A stretch of 34,969 nucleotides of DNA from Chloroflexota bacterium (GCA_027310565.1 DAIDAP010000013.1:1-34969); one strand, 5' to 3'. Positions 6,693-14,401 are shown, counted from the first letter of the stretch. The notes: generated by a model not told the origin, from the sequence alone. Translations and numbers: made by a program.

Positions 6693-8662
6693 CACTCGAG
6701 TACCACGATCTCACTCTCGTTTGAGCTCTTCTTCACGATGCTGTACTCGCGCTCGATCTTTGTGCGCACGCTAGCGAGGTCCCTGCCGCGATCGACCTCA
6801 CCTGCATGGACTAAGAGTGTCACCTGATCCGCCATGGTGGGTACGAACTTCAGGATGTTCTCTCGGTGCGTCGGATCGAGTCGGCCAAATGGCGTATCCA
6901 TAACGATAGGACCTCGTCGAACGGCATTCTTGTTGAGTGCCCCAATGAGGCTCAGCGCGACAATCTGCTCCGCGCCGGCGGCGCGAACGGGCACGTCGTC
7001 GCCGTCCGCGTCCACGATCGTCAGTGCGTATGTCGGACTGATTCGTAGTCCTCGGTACGACTTGTCTGTGGTCAGTTGTCTGAAGATCGTCGTCGCGTCG
7101 TGTTCGACCGTGCTGCGGAGGCGATCCCGCAGTTGCGAGATCGCCGCTTGGAACACGGCGATGAGCTGGTCGTAGGCCGCGACTTCGCGGTTGAGGCGCT
7201 CGAGCTCGGGACCGCCAAACTTCGAGATCTTCTGCCGGTTGGCCGCAGCAGCTGCGTGTTTCTCGGCCATCTCGAGGACTCGCGCCTTTATCGTCTCCTC
7301 AAGCACTCCGATTTCTTTGGTTATCTCGTCGTATTCCCGCCGGCTCCTCGCAATCTCATCATCCGCGTGATCGCGAAGCCTCTCCTCTATCTCCTCCCTC
7401 TTAAGGGTGAGGTCGGCACGCGCGGTACGAATCTCGAGGAGCCGTCGTTCGATGTGTCGAATCGCTTCAGGCGCACCCGTCCCACGAACACTCGTAAGTC
7501 GCCGAACCGATTGCAGCGATTCCGCCTGGTCGCCAACGGCATCCGGGACGGCTCGAAGCTCGGCTTCGAGCGAGCTGACCTCTTCGGACCACCTCCGGTT
7601 GCCTCTGTCCAGGCTGGAGCCGCAGACGGGGCAGTTCCCCTCCTCGCGAATCCTTGTTAGCTGTCTAAGGCGCGTTCGAAGCTCTGCCGCCTTCCGGGCA
7701 GTATCGGCGTTCCTCTCGAGTGATTGCTGTACGTCATGAAGCCGCGCACTTAGTCGCGGTACGACTAGGTCCTTCCATGCGTCCACGAGCCGGGCGCGAC
7801 GCTCCTCGCTGAGGTCCTGCTGTTCAAGGTCGAGCTGAGTAAGCTGCGCGCGAATCAGATCCAGGCGATCCATCTCGCTCTCGATTGCCGCCGTAAGGCG
7901 CAGCCGTTCCGCAAGCTGCGACTGCCGATACTGCAGATCCTCGCGCTGCTTCTGCAGATCGCGTATGTCTGCCTCAATCTCCTCGATCTCGCGATCTAGA
8001 TTCGCTGCAATCGTGGCAAACACCTTTGCCGCCTGGTCCTTCCGGGCAAGGTTTTGCTGTCGCCTCGCAGCTTCGCGGTGGTTTATCCGCAGATCCGCGA
8101 TCGCGTTCGAGAGTGCGGGCACGCCGAGGATGTCCTCGATAGAGTCACGAATCGTCGCCGCCTGCTCGTCCTTGTCGGCGAGCAGACGCTCGTATTCGTC
8201 CAGCTGCTCTCCATCAAATAGGAAGAAGCGCGCTATCCGCTCAGGCAGGAGCTGATTGATCTCGGACGGGCGAGCATCGACGTGGAATCCGTCTCGTTGG
8301 AGGAAGATCTTCTCATCGAAGTCACTGTCCACGCTCGGCTCTCCAGGGCCGCGCGGCTGAATCGCCCGCGTCAGTTCGTACTCAGTGCCGTTCTGCTGCA
8401 TGGCAAGCGTCACGGACATCTTCCAGTCGCCGCGTTTTGCCGCCTCCTTGTTGACGAGGTGTTTGCGCCGGATGTCCTGGCCAATTCGGTCCTTGACGGT
8501 CCCGTACAGCGCCCAACGGATGGCGTTGAAGAGGCTGGTCTTCCCACTCATGTTTGCGCCATGCACAACAACGATGGGCTTGGCGCCGTCGAGCCTCACA
8601 TCCTGGTGCCCGCGGTAAGGCCCGAAGTTCACGAGACCGATTCGTCTAAGACTTGTCGGCAT
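6692..8662 (-). CDS. DndD/SMC-like ABC ATPase with zinc hook
   Basis: 656 aa, about the size of DndD. In order: Walker A GANMSGKT (35-42); the DndD-type FFLFDGE (146-152); a long coiled coil (about 195-335); a Rad50-like hook CPVC (344-347); a second coiled coil to about 495; an ABC signature region AAGAEQIVALSLIGALN; and Walker B with D-loop in VMDTPFGRLDPTHREN (about 587-602). Such proteins dimerise through the hook and use ATP to clamp or scan DNA. The gene overlaps the 75-aa gene by 17 nt and the 123-aa gene by 1-4 nt, so stoichiometric expression is likely. It is not evidence of phosphorothioation: no DndB/C or cysteine desulfurase is present. Related ATPases serve in Lamassu-like, Dnd and ABC three-component defence systems. 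Confidence 0.88.
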   Translation of the reverse strand: MPTSLRRIGLVNFGPYRGHQDVRLDGAKPIVVVHGANMSGKTSLFNAIRWALYGTVKDRIGQDIRRKHLVNKEAAKRGDWKMSVTLAMQQNGTEYELTRAIQPRGPGEPSVDSDFDEKIFLQRDGFHVDARPSEINQLLPERIARFFLFDGEQLDEYERLLADKDEQAATIRDSIEDILGVPALSNAIADLRINHREAARRQQNLARKDQAAKVFATIAANLDREIEEIEADIRDLQKQREDLQYRQSQLAERLRLTAAIESEMDRLDLIRAQLTQLDLEQQDLSEERRARLVDAWKDLVVPRLSARLHDVQQSLERNADTARKAAELRTRLRQLTRIREEGNCPVCGSSLDRGNRRWSEEVSSLEAELRAVPDAVGDQAESLQSVRRLTSVRGTGAPEAIRHIERRLLEIRTARADLTLKREEIEERLRDHADDEIARSRREYDEITKEIGVLEETIKARVLEMAEKHAAAAANRQKISKFGGPELERLNREVAAYDQLIAVFQAAISQLRDRLRSTVEHDATTIFRQLTTDKSYRGLRISPTYALTIVDADGDDVPVRAAGAEQIVALSLIGALNKNAVRRGPIVMDTPFGRLDPTHRENILKFVPTMADQVTLLVHAGEVDRGRDLASVRTKIEREYSIVKKSSNESEIVVLE

Positions 8663-8873
8663 CGGTACCTCCGCGCTCTTGAGTAGTTAGCTCGACGAAA
8701 GGCTGCACAATCTCTCGTATGCGTGATGGTGCTTCCGGACGACCTGCATCAAACTGGACTCGCTCTTCGATCCGATAGATCTTCTCAACAAGATCCGCGG
8801 ACAGGCCCGGTGCTAGGGCACCCCGCTGCTCCTGAAGAACCACTAGCGCCCGAGCCGCAACATCCTCAGTCAC
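8646..8873 (-). CDS. 75-aa small subunit between helicase and ATPase genes
   Basis: Starts with GTG overlapping the helicase stop (GTGACTGA, 8 nt) and ends 17 nt inside the ATPase gene. The protein is all-helical by eye: VAARALVVLQEQRG, GLSADLVEKIYRIEERVQF, then APSRIREIVQPFVEL. It has no cysteines and no catalytic motif. The double overlap shows it is a genuine coupled gene and suggests a linker or middle component that connects the helicase-nuclease to the ATPase. Family not recognised. Confidence 0.7.
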   Translation of the reverse strand: MTEDVAARALVVLQEQRGALAPGLSADLVEKIYRIEERVQFDAGRPEAPSRIREIVQPFVELTTQERGGTDADKS

Positions 8874-10932
8874 TGCTCGCTCCCTCGTCCTCCATCATGT
8901 TCGGCTCCCAACCCTCGCGGGCACGCTCCTCATCAAGCGGCACGGCGTACTCCTGCGCGATCCGCCTGATGCGGAAGCGTACGGCCGTGTTGGAGGCATC
9001 ATCGGCGAACCTCGCCGCCCTCGCGATCTCGCTCCCAAGCATTGAGAACCCTGCGGGCTCTACGACGCCCGCCGGCGGCAGCACGATGGCATCGTGGATA
9101 TCGGCGGAGAATTTGCGCGGACTTGACCGGAGAACCCGCCCGCGCCGTTGAATGAACTCGCGCGGATTGCGTGACGAGGCGAGGACTAGTGCGTGATCAG
9201 CGTCAGGAATGTCGACGCCCTCATCGAGACATCTGACGGCAACGAGACATCCCCCAACCGCGCCGAAGTGCGCAAGGGTAGCGGCGCGATCACCTGGCAT
9301 CTCAGCGTAATAGGGCTGAGCCGGAACCGCTGCGCATCTAACCGCATCGACTACCTGGGACAGCTGAGACACCGAGTCGCAGTAAACCAGCCAGCGATGC
9401 CCCGACACATATTCGGCTTGCAGGACTTCTTGCGCCAGCGGCACTTTGCGCTCTGCCTGCTTCACAACTGCGGCACGCTGAATCATCAGCAGTTCAAGGC
9501 GCGCGCGTACCGACTCGTCGAGCATAGCTTCGTCCCCACCGAGAAGACGCGCGATCTCGATCGTAAGAGACTGCCACCGATGAGCTTCAGCCTCAGTGAG
9601 GTGAACAGGATGAATGAAGTAGCGATACGGGCAGATGCGTCCGACTGCGATGCCGTCGCGAATACTGAAGTTCGACTCAATCGCCCCTCGAAAGTACTCG
9701 TCGATGACCTGAGTCCCTGCGGGATCGCCGGCTCGATTGGCGGTAGCGCTAAGTCCGAGGCGGGCACCAGCAGCGACTAACGCCTTGCGGTGTACCGGAC
9801 TGCCTGCGCGGTGCACTTCGTCCACGACGAGCATCAGGTGATCGCCCTCGAGCACGCGCCGGCGGAACTCGTTGGTGCTCGCTGTCTGCACAGTGGCAAT
9901 CGTGACTCGCGGGGGACCTTCACGGCGAGTGAAGCCCTCAACGACGTCGGGCTGCCGCCAGAGATCATTGCCAGCGCCAACCAACAGCCGCTGAAGCGTT
10001 ACCTCGCCGACCTCCATCCGCAGTTCCCTATCCCACTGTTGCAGGAGGTCCTTACTCGGCACGATGATCATCGCTGGTCCTGCAACATGAATCCAATTGT
10101 CGATAGCGCGAATCGCCGTAAGTGTCTTCCCTGAGGACGTCGCGTGGGTCAGTATTCCCGTCCTTCCACGGCGTTCCCAGGCATCAAGGGCCTCCAGCTG
10201 ATGTCTCTGCAGCGTCCTCCGCCGCGGCGCGCCTTCGAGCGAGCGAAAGGCGGCTTCGACACCTGCCGAATTCGCCAGCGGCATCAGTACGGTGCGCGCA
10301 ACATCCGGGAAGTCAACCGTCATCACGTTGGGCTCGACGCCACGCCACAGTCGTTCGAAATAGGCGGCATGTTCCCGGACGCGGCCGGAGTCCTGAGACC
10401 AGGATGTAAAGACTTCAACTGACTCGTGGTTTCCTTTGGGATCCCACGCGAAGGCCGTCTCGTTCGCGGAACCAACAAAACTTACGCACTCGGTGCCGTC
10501 GCTGGCAACACCCACCTTGTCATGGAATATGCCGCGTGCACCGGGCCGAAAGGCCAACTTGATCTCCAGAGCGCGCACAGCAACCAAGGTCGCGAGGAAC
10601 TCAAGCGCCGGCTTCGACGACGCGTCCTGAATCAAGCTCTGTAGCGAGTTCAGGATCAGAGACTCGAAGTCGTCTCGGCGGTCGTATCCCAGCTGTATCG
10701 CCGCGCGGTCTTCCGGGTCCAGCTCCGGCGAGCAGATAAGTTGAATCCGGTTTCCACGCGCTGCAAACTCGGCAATTGGCTCCCGACACAGGTCGATGAG
10801 TGAAGAACGAAAGTACCCGACGGCGCGATCGTAGGTCCTCGCCCGGAGAAGGAGCGGCGCAAAGAACGAGGTACTTAGATCGTCGCGACTTGTCGAATAC
10901 CGCGGCTTGAAGGAGAAGTCTCTAAGCGGCAT
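8866..10932 (-). CDS. PLD-family nuclease fused to SF2 helicase
   Basis: 688 aa from ATG 10932 (GGAAGAGG just upstream); an in-frame ATG at 11004 would add 24 poorly conserved residues and overlap the divergent gene. Residues 1-200 form a phospholipase-D/HKD-type nuclease half: FFAPLLLRARTYDRAVGYF, then HDK at 137-139 with FVGSANET, the usual HxK...GSxN pattern. Residues 235-640 are a superfamily 2 helicase: RRTLQRHQLEAL (Q-like), Walker A ATSSGKT (264-270), DEVH box (371-374), LSATANR (motif III), DEGVDIP (motif V) and QRRGRVLR (motif VI, about 595-602). It is the first gene of a four-gene overlapping operon. The architecture fits ATP-driven translocation with DNA cleavage by the PLD part, as in DISARM- or type-I-like restriction; that role is inference. 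Confidence 0.88.
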   Translation of the reverse strand: MPLRDFSFKPRYSTSRDDLSTSFFAPLLLRARTYDRAVGYFRSSLIDLCREPIAEFAARGNRIQLICSPELDPEDRAAIQLGYDRRDDFESLILNSLQSLIQDASSKPALEFLATLVAVRALEIKLAFRPGARGIFHDKVGVASDGTECVSFVGSANETAFAWDPKGNHESVEVFTSWSQDSGRVREHAAYFERLWRGVEPNVMTVDFPDVARTVLMPLANSAGVEAAFRSLEGAPRRRTLQRHQLEALDAWERRGRTGILTHATSSGKTLTAIRAIDNWIHVAGPAMIIVPSKDLLQQWDRELRMEVGEVTLQRLLVGAGNDLWRQPDVVEGFTRREGPPRVTIATVQTASTNEFRRRVLEGDHLMLVVDEVHRAGSPVHRKALVAAGARLGLSATANRAGDPAGTQVIDEYFRGAIESNFSIRDGIAVGRICPYRYFIHPVHLTEAEAHRWQSLTIEIARLLGGDEAMLDESVRARLELLMIQRAAVVKQAERKVPLAQEVLQAEYVSGHRWLVYCDSVSQLSQVVDAVRCAAVPAQPYYAEMPGDRAATLAHFGAVGGCLVAVRCLDEGVDIPDADHALVLASSRNPREFIQRRGRVLRSSPRKFSADIHDAIVLPPAGVVEPAGFSMLGSEIARAARFADDASNTAVRFRIRRIAQEYAVPLDEERAREGWEPNMMEDEGASSD

Positions 10933-10953
10933 GCCCTCTTCCGCGTTAAGCGA

Positions 10954-11916
10954 ATGGCCACCGATACTTATGCCGTGCACTATACCGACGAGGAGGCCCG
11001 CCACCGTCCCGAGGACTCAACCCTGCGCCGCCAGGCTGCGAAAATCCTCCGACGTAGCGGGCCGACATTGACTGGCGACATCCTATTAGCCCTGCACCGC
11101 GAGCCTCGATGGCGCTCTCTCAAAATCTCCGACCTCGACAGCGCTTTGCGTGGGGCGCCACTCTGGTTCACGAGAATCGGCGAACGCTGGTCCCTCACGG
11201 CGGCGGCAGTGCCAGCAGATGAGCGCGTAATTGAGGCCGCAGCTTGGGAGATCCTTCGGACTCGCGGCCCGCTCCGCGCCTCCGAGCTGGCACGGAGCCT
11301 TGCCAACTTCGGCTTCAGCAAGGGATACATCAGTTTGACCTTGTCGCAGTCAACTCTCCTCGCACGACTGGACGATGGCACGTACTGCGGGGTGGGACAA
11401 GCCAGTTCCCGTCCAAGTCAACAGATTGGGCGAGCCGACGCCCTCTCGGTCCACGCAAGACAGGTCGCTCCCGCAGGTGCCGGCGTGCCAGCAGCCGAGC
11501 CAAGCAGCCTGCGCAGAGGCGATGTGTTGACAACGCGGCGCGAAATCAGCAAGAGGTTTGGAGGCACCCCGTTTCGCGGCATTAGCTACAAGACGGGCGG
11601 CGACTGGGTAATTGTCATATCCAGCGAGCACGGCAGATGGTACGGCTACAAGGACGGCTGGGTCGACGACGACGACGACGAGGCGCGGTTTCTGTATTCG
11701 GGCGAGTGGCGAGGTTGTGGTGACATGTCGATGACCGGCGGCAATGCTGCGGTCAGGGATCGCAGCGGACGCATCTTCCTGTTCGTCAAGGACGCAGGGC
11801 TCTACCGATTCCGAGGCAGATTCTCAGTCGAGGAGGTCCGGCGGCAAGGGATGACTTGCCCGCATTGTGCCAGGACGCATGCCGGCATTCGGTTCTTGCT
11901 TAAACGCTTGTGCTAG
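10954..11916 (+). CDS. Double winged-helix plus ScoMcrA-type SRA-like domain protein
   Basis: 320 aa. The N-terminal half carries two helix-turn-helix units (RRQAAKILRRSGPTLTGDIL and later AAWEILRTRGPLRASELARS). After a proline/alanine linker, residues from about 187 match the SRA-like domain of ScoMcrA-type HNH enzymes: RGDVLTTRREISKRFGGTPF, then GRWYGYKDGW, FLYSGEWRGCGDM and GNAAVRDRSGRIFLFV. In those enzymes this domain reads modified cytosine and an HNH nuclease follows; here there is no HNH, only a short CPHCARTH tail. It may be a reader or regulator without cleavage. It starts only 21 bp from the divergent helicase start and has no strong SD. Its stop abuts the rpoC relic. Confidence 0.72.
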   Translation: MATDTYAVHYTDEEARHRPEDSTLRRQAAKILRRSGPTLTGDILLALHREPRWRSLKISDLDSALRGAPLWFTRIGERWSLTAAAVPADERVIEAAAWEILRTRGPLRASELARSLANFGFSKGYISLTLSQSTLLARLDDGTYCGVGQASSRPSQQIGRADALSVHARQVAPAGAGVPAAEPSSLRRGDVLTTRREISKRFGGTPFRGISYKTGGDWVIVISSEHGRWYGYKDGWVDDDDDEARFLYSGEWRGCGDMSMTGGNAAVRDRSGRIFLFVKDAGLYRFRGRFSVEEVRRQGMTCPHCARTHAGIRFLLKRLC

Positions 11917-12247
11917 AGATCGCGCCTCGCCCGGCTCGGCGATTCCCTCGAGATCCGCGCGGCCTTCCTCGCCGTCCTTGTCCGCCGTCGAGCTACTCGA
12001 CAGCGGGCGGAAACGGCTTGGCCTCTTCCTCCTCGTCGGTACCGATCGTCGCGCCAGGGCGCGCGTGTTCGGCGTTCACTCGAGCTGGTCGCGGCGGGAC
12101 GGAAGACCGGTGCCCACTGAGATGAGCTCGCCGGTGATGAGTTCTCCTTGAGCTCGACCAGCCAGTGGTTCTGGCCAATCATCGCGGCCCCGTAAGGACG
12201 CGCGTGGTCTCCTGGAGCGAGTGACTACTACGAAGACGCAGGTATTG
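11914..12247 (-). pseudogene. rpoC: Decayed copy of the rpoC 3' end
   Basis: Read on the minus strand and allowing frameshifts, this stretch gives LQETTRVLT, then [50 protein letters not shown] and DGEEGRADLEGIAEP. They follow the order of the intact RpoC tail encoded at 28256-28620 ([75 protein letters not shown]). DNA is identical over 22 nt at 12195-12216 versus 28572-28593. At least three frameshifts and in-frame stops destroy it. Only the last ~110 codons are represented. The orientation is the same as the real gene, 16 kb away. No other gene is seen in this interval. Confidence 0.88.
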
Positions 12248-12304
12248 GCCCTCCGGCAGTCGTTCCGCCCTGGCGAGCTCTCGCGGCCGCAGGGATCGCG
12301 CGCC

Positions 12305-12337
12305 GTATATCCACCTCCTGCCGGTCCTGTATATACT
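12305..12337 (+). promoter_or_regulatory. Possible promoter/operator of the brnT-brnA pair
   Basis: GTATAT occurs twice (12305-12310 and 12329-12334) in a stretch otherwise rich in G and C. The second copy overlaps TATACT (12332-12337), a good -10 box. Transcription would begin about 6-8 nt later, at or next to the ATG at 12347, so the message may be leaderless; no Shine-Dalgarno sequence precedes it. No clear -35 is visible. The repeats could be the binding sites of the RHH antitoxin, which usually represses its own operon. Confidence 0.4.
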
Positions 12338-12346
12338 GTGCTATGG

Positions 12347-12628
12347 ATGGATCAACGCCCGGTCGTTTGGAACGCCGCAAACACGAAACACATCGAGGGC
12401 GATCACCCCGAGCGGTCCATATCTAGCGCAGAGGTAACAGAGGCGCTGAGTGATCCCGACCGAGTCGAAGCGATCGCGACCCGATCTGGCGTTGACTACC
12501 ACGAAGTCCTTGGCCTCAGTCGGGCAGGCCGACCGCTATTCGTCGTCTGGGTGGACCATCCAGACGGTCGGTTTCCGGTCCACGGGAGGCGAGCAGGTCG
12601 AAAGGCTGCGGGGAGGTACTACCGATGA
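12347..12628 (+). CDS. BrnT-like (RelE-superfamily) ribonuclease toxin
   Basis: 93 aa from ATG 12347. MDQRPVVWNAANTKHI, the SSAEVTEALSDPDRVEAIAT helix/strand and the C-terminal HGRRAGRKAAGRYYR follow the BrnT (DUF497) plan: a W-x-x-x-N/K-x-x-H start, a D-P turn, and a basic R-x-A...YY end. BrnT toxins cut mRNA. The open frame reaches back to GTG 12221, but those 42 codons run over the rpoC relic and are best ignored. It overlaps the next gene by ATGA, the usual toxin-first order of brnT-brnA. Confidence 0.72.
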   Translation: MDQRPVVWNAANTKHIEGDHPERSISSAEVTEALSDPDRVEAIATRSGVDYHEVLGLSRAGRPLFVVWVDHPDGRFPVHGRRAGRKAAGRYYR

Positions 12629-12900
12629 ACGCGTTTCGCTGGAGTGATCCCTACGATGACATGACGGATGAGGAGTTGGACGAGTACGCCGCGCGTTCAT
12701 TTGCCAAGCGCACCGGTACGGTCGCCGTGTCGCTGCGCATTGCGCCGGAGCAGCTCGCGAGACTCAAGCGTGAGGCCGCGCGCGCTGGCGTGCCGTATCA
12801 GACATTCATGAAAGGGATGCTCGAAGCTGGCCTCTCTAGACTTGAGCGACGGCCGACGCTTCGCAAACGAAGTCGAGGGAGCGTGAGCCGGGCTCGGTAG
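12625..12900 (+). CDS. BrnA/CopG-type ribbon-helix-helix antitoxin
   Basis: 91 aa. After an acidic N-terminus (DPYDDMTDEELDEYAARSF) comes a ribbon-helix-helix: VAVSLRIAPEQLARLKREA followed by GVPYQTFMKGMLEAGLSRLE, and then a basic tail. RHH antitoxins neutralise the upstream toxin and repress the operon. The ATGA overlap with the BrnT-like gene supports coupling. In the classical BrnA the toxin-binding part follows the RHH; here the acidic extension is N-terminal, so the pair may be a BrnT with a CopG-like variant antitoxin. Confidence 0.78.
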   Translation: MNAFRWSDPYDDMTDEELDEYAARSFAKRTGTVAVSLRIAPEQLARLKREAARAGVPYQTFMKGMLEAGLSRLERRPTLRKRSRGSVSRAR

Positions 12901-13008
12901 TCGGCCCACCCTCGCGACTCAGGTCGGCACACGGACGCCGCGACGAACCGGTAGGACGTGGACTACCGCTCCAGCTCTCGCATCGCCGAGAGCTCCTGAC
13001 TCGGAAGT

Positions 13009-13140
13009 GGCACGAGCGCGCGCTCGGCGAGCCGGCCCTGGGCGGGCGCGCGAGGCGGAGGCGGCGGCCGACCTGCGCGCGCTCGTCGAGGCCGGGTCAC
13101 TCACTGTGGTCGGCCGTGGGCGCCCGCGCGTACCGTGCGC
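13009..13140 (+). pseudogene. Inverted, deleted copy of the ERCC4 gene's 3' part
   Basis: On the plus strand this stretch encodes ERALGEPAL and, after a short unrelated segment, AAADLRALVEAGSLTVVGRG. The intact ERCC4-type protein on the opposite strand has DERALGEPALS and AAADLRALVERGSLVIVGRG, separated by ~45 residues. The relic lacks that spacer (deletion) and continues with RPRVPCA, whereas the functional gene has RARTYRA. It is therefore a broken second copy in opposite orientation, forming an imperfect inverted repeat with 13240-13470. In the rest of 12901-13214 I see no gene. Confidence 0.78.
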
Positions 13141-13214
13141 GTCGTTGATCTCGACGCATCGGGGCATCCTGGAGGCGCCGGCAGCACGGACGACGGTGGC
13201 GGCCCTACCCGGGG

Positions 13215-14327
13215 TCAGCGCTTCGGGACGACCGCCGTCGCGCGATAGGTGCGCGCCCGTCCGCGGCCCACGATGACGAGCGATCCGCGCTCGACCAGCG
13301 CGCGCAGGTCGGCCGCCGCCGTGAGCTGCGCGACACCGCAGCGCTCGGCCGCCTCCCGGCTCGTCCACACGTGGCCGGCCGCGGCCTCGCGGGCCAGCAG
13401 CGCGCGCCGCGCCTCGGCGTCCATCACGCGCGGCGCCGCCTCCTGCGAGAGCGCCGGCTCGCCGAGCGCGCGCTCGTCGAGGAGCGGCATCGCGTAGGGC
13501 TGGTCCGCGCGCGCACACGCCGCGAGCCAGCGGTACGCCCAGTCCTCGGCGAGCTGCCGCGTCTCGGCGAACATCCACGCGACGCGCGGATGAGACACCT
13601 GAAGCGCCGCGAGCAGGTCGGCGAGCCAGCCCGCGCGCACGTTCCCGGCGGACGCCGCCTTCACCGCGTCGGAGAGGCGGCCCTCGACCACGAGCGCGGC
13701 GTGCGGCGTCGCCGAGAGGTCCGCGAGCGCGAGGGCGAGCTGCCCGCTCACCGCCGAGCTCGCGAGGTCGCTCGGTGTCTTGCGCTCGACCGCCGCGACC
13801 ACGGCATCGTCACGGAGCAGCGCGTAGTCGCCGGCGGGGAGCTTGCGGCGGCTCACCGACACGCCGCGGCCCGAGAAGCGCCAGGGGTAGCGCTCGGCCA
13901 CGTCGACCGCGACGTGGAGGGTCTCGCGGAACGAGCGCGCGAGCGGGACGCGGATGCCCGGACGCGCCCGCGCCATCGAGGCCGGCGAGCGCCAGAAGAT
14001 GAGCGTGCGCCCCGCCTTCTTCGTCCACACGAAGAGCGAGCGGCGGTTCTGACGGCGGCGGAGCACCAGATGAACGGCCGGCCCGACGCGCCAGCACGCC
14101 TCGACCGGCACCTCCTCGATGATCTCGGCCTCCGCCGGCCACTCGCGCAGCTGGTAGCAGAACACGTCGCCGCTGCGCGGCCAGGTCTCGCGCGCCGCGA
14201 GGTAGATGCGGCCCTCGCCGCGGACGGGCAGACGCAGCACGTACGGCAGCCGGCCGCCGCGCGTCGGATCGCGCCCGACCCAGAAGGTGGTGAGGCTATC
14301 GAGCCCCGTGGCGGCGGCCGCGCTCAT
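13215..14327 (-). CDS. ERCC4-type nuclease with C-terminal winged helix
   Basis: 370 aa from ATG 14327; a GTG at 14348 would add seven residues. The middle carries the XPF/ERCC4 nuclease signature GDYALLRDD...VVAAVERKTPSDLAS (GDY and ERKxxxD), whose acidic residues bind metal in structure-specific endonucleases. The N-terminal third (TTFWVGRDPTRGGRLPYVLR onward) is of unknown function. The C-terminal ~50 residues form a winged helix: WTSREAAERCGVAQLTAAAD followed by LRALVERGSLVIVGRGRART. It is not a full XPF helicase and not MUS81. Possible roles are repair or recombination of branched DNA, or defence. High G+C suggests host-type DNA. A fragmentary inverted copy lies just downstream. Confidence 0.82.
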   Translation of the reverse strand: MSAAAATGLDSLTTFWVGRDPTRGGRLPYVLRLPVRGEGRIYLAARETWPRSGDVFCYQLREWPAEAEIIEEVPVEACWRVGPAVHLVLRRRQNRRSLFVWTKKAGRTLIFWRSPASMARARPGIRVPLARSFRETLHVAVDVAERYPWRFSGRGVSVSRRKLPAGDYALLRDDAVVAAVERKTPSDLASSAVSGQLALALADLSATPHAALVVEGRLSDAVKAASAGNVRAGWLADLLAALQVSHPRVAWMFAETRQLAEDWAYRWLAACARADQPYAMPLLDERALGEPALSQEAAPRVMDAEARRALLAREAAAGHVWTSREAAERCGVAQLTAAADLRALVERGSLVIVGRGRARTYRATAVVPKR

Positions 14328-14401
14328 CCTTCGAGGTCGATGATGCACGCCCGCGGCGCGGTCGTTCCTCGTGACGGTGGGTACCGAGGCCGGACGCCGG
14401 G

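Larger units (their letters stand above)
3456..12900. mobile_element. Accessory defence-type island between rpsL and ERCC4 gene
   Basis: This stretch contrasts with its flanks. It has visibly lower G+C, mixed gene orientation, a recombinase stump at its left end, methyltransferase/helicase/SMC-like genes in the middle, two toxin-antitoxin-type pairs, and relics of rpoC and of the ERCC4 gene at its right end. No transposase, no tRNA and no clean terminal repeats were found, so it is called an island by composition and content. Its exact borders are inferred: left about 3456-3700, right about 12900-13215. Confidence 0.6.

Noticed and set aside
5312-6695. Complete PvuII-like type II restriction system
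   Set aside because: No gene resembling R.PvuII or an Xre-type controller lies on either side of the methyltransferase.
6692-8662. Phosphorothioate DNA modification (Dnd) system
   Set aside because: Only a DndD-like ATPase and at best a distant DndE-like protein; no DndA/IscS, DndB or DndC, so no sulfur chemistry can be supported.
12221-12346. N-terminal 42 codons of the BrnT-like frame
   Set aside because: They overlap the rpoC relic and precede the likely promoter; the family match begins at ATG 12347.
3700-13200. CRISPR array, tRNA attachment site or insertion sequence
   Set aside because: No regularly spaced repeats, no cloverleaf-like sequence and no transposase were found in either strand.
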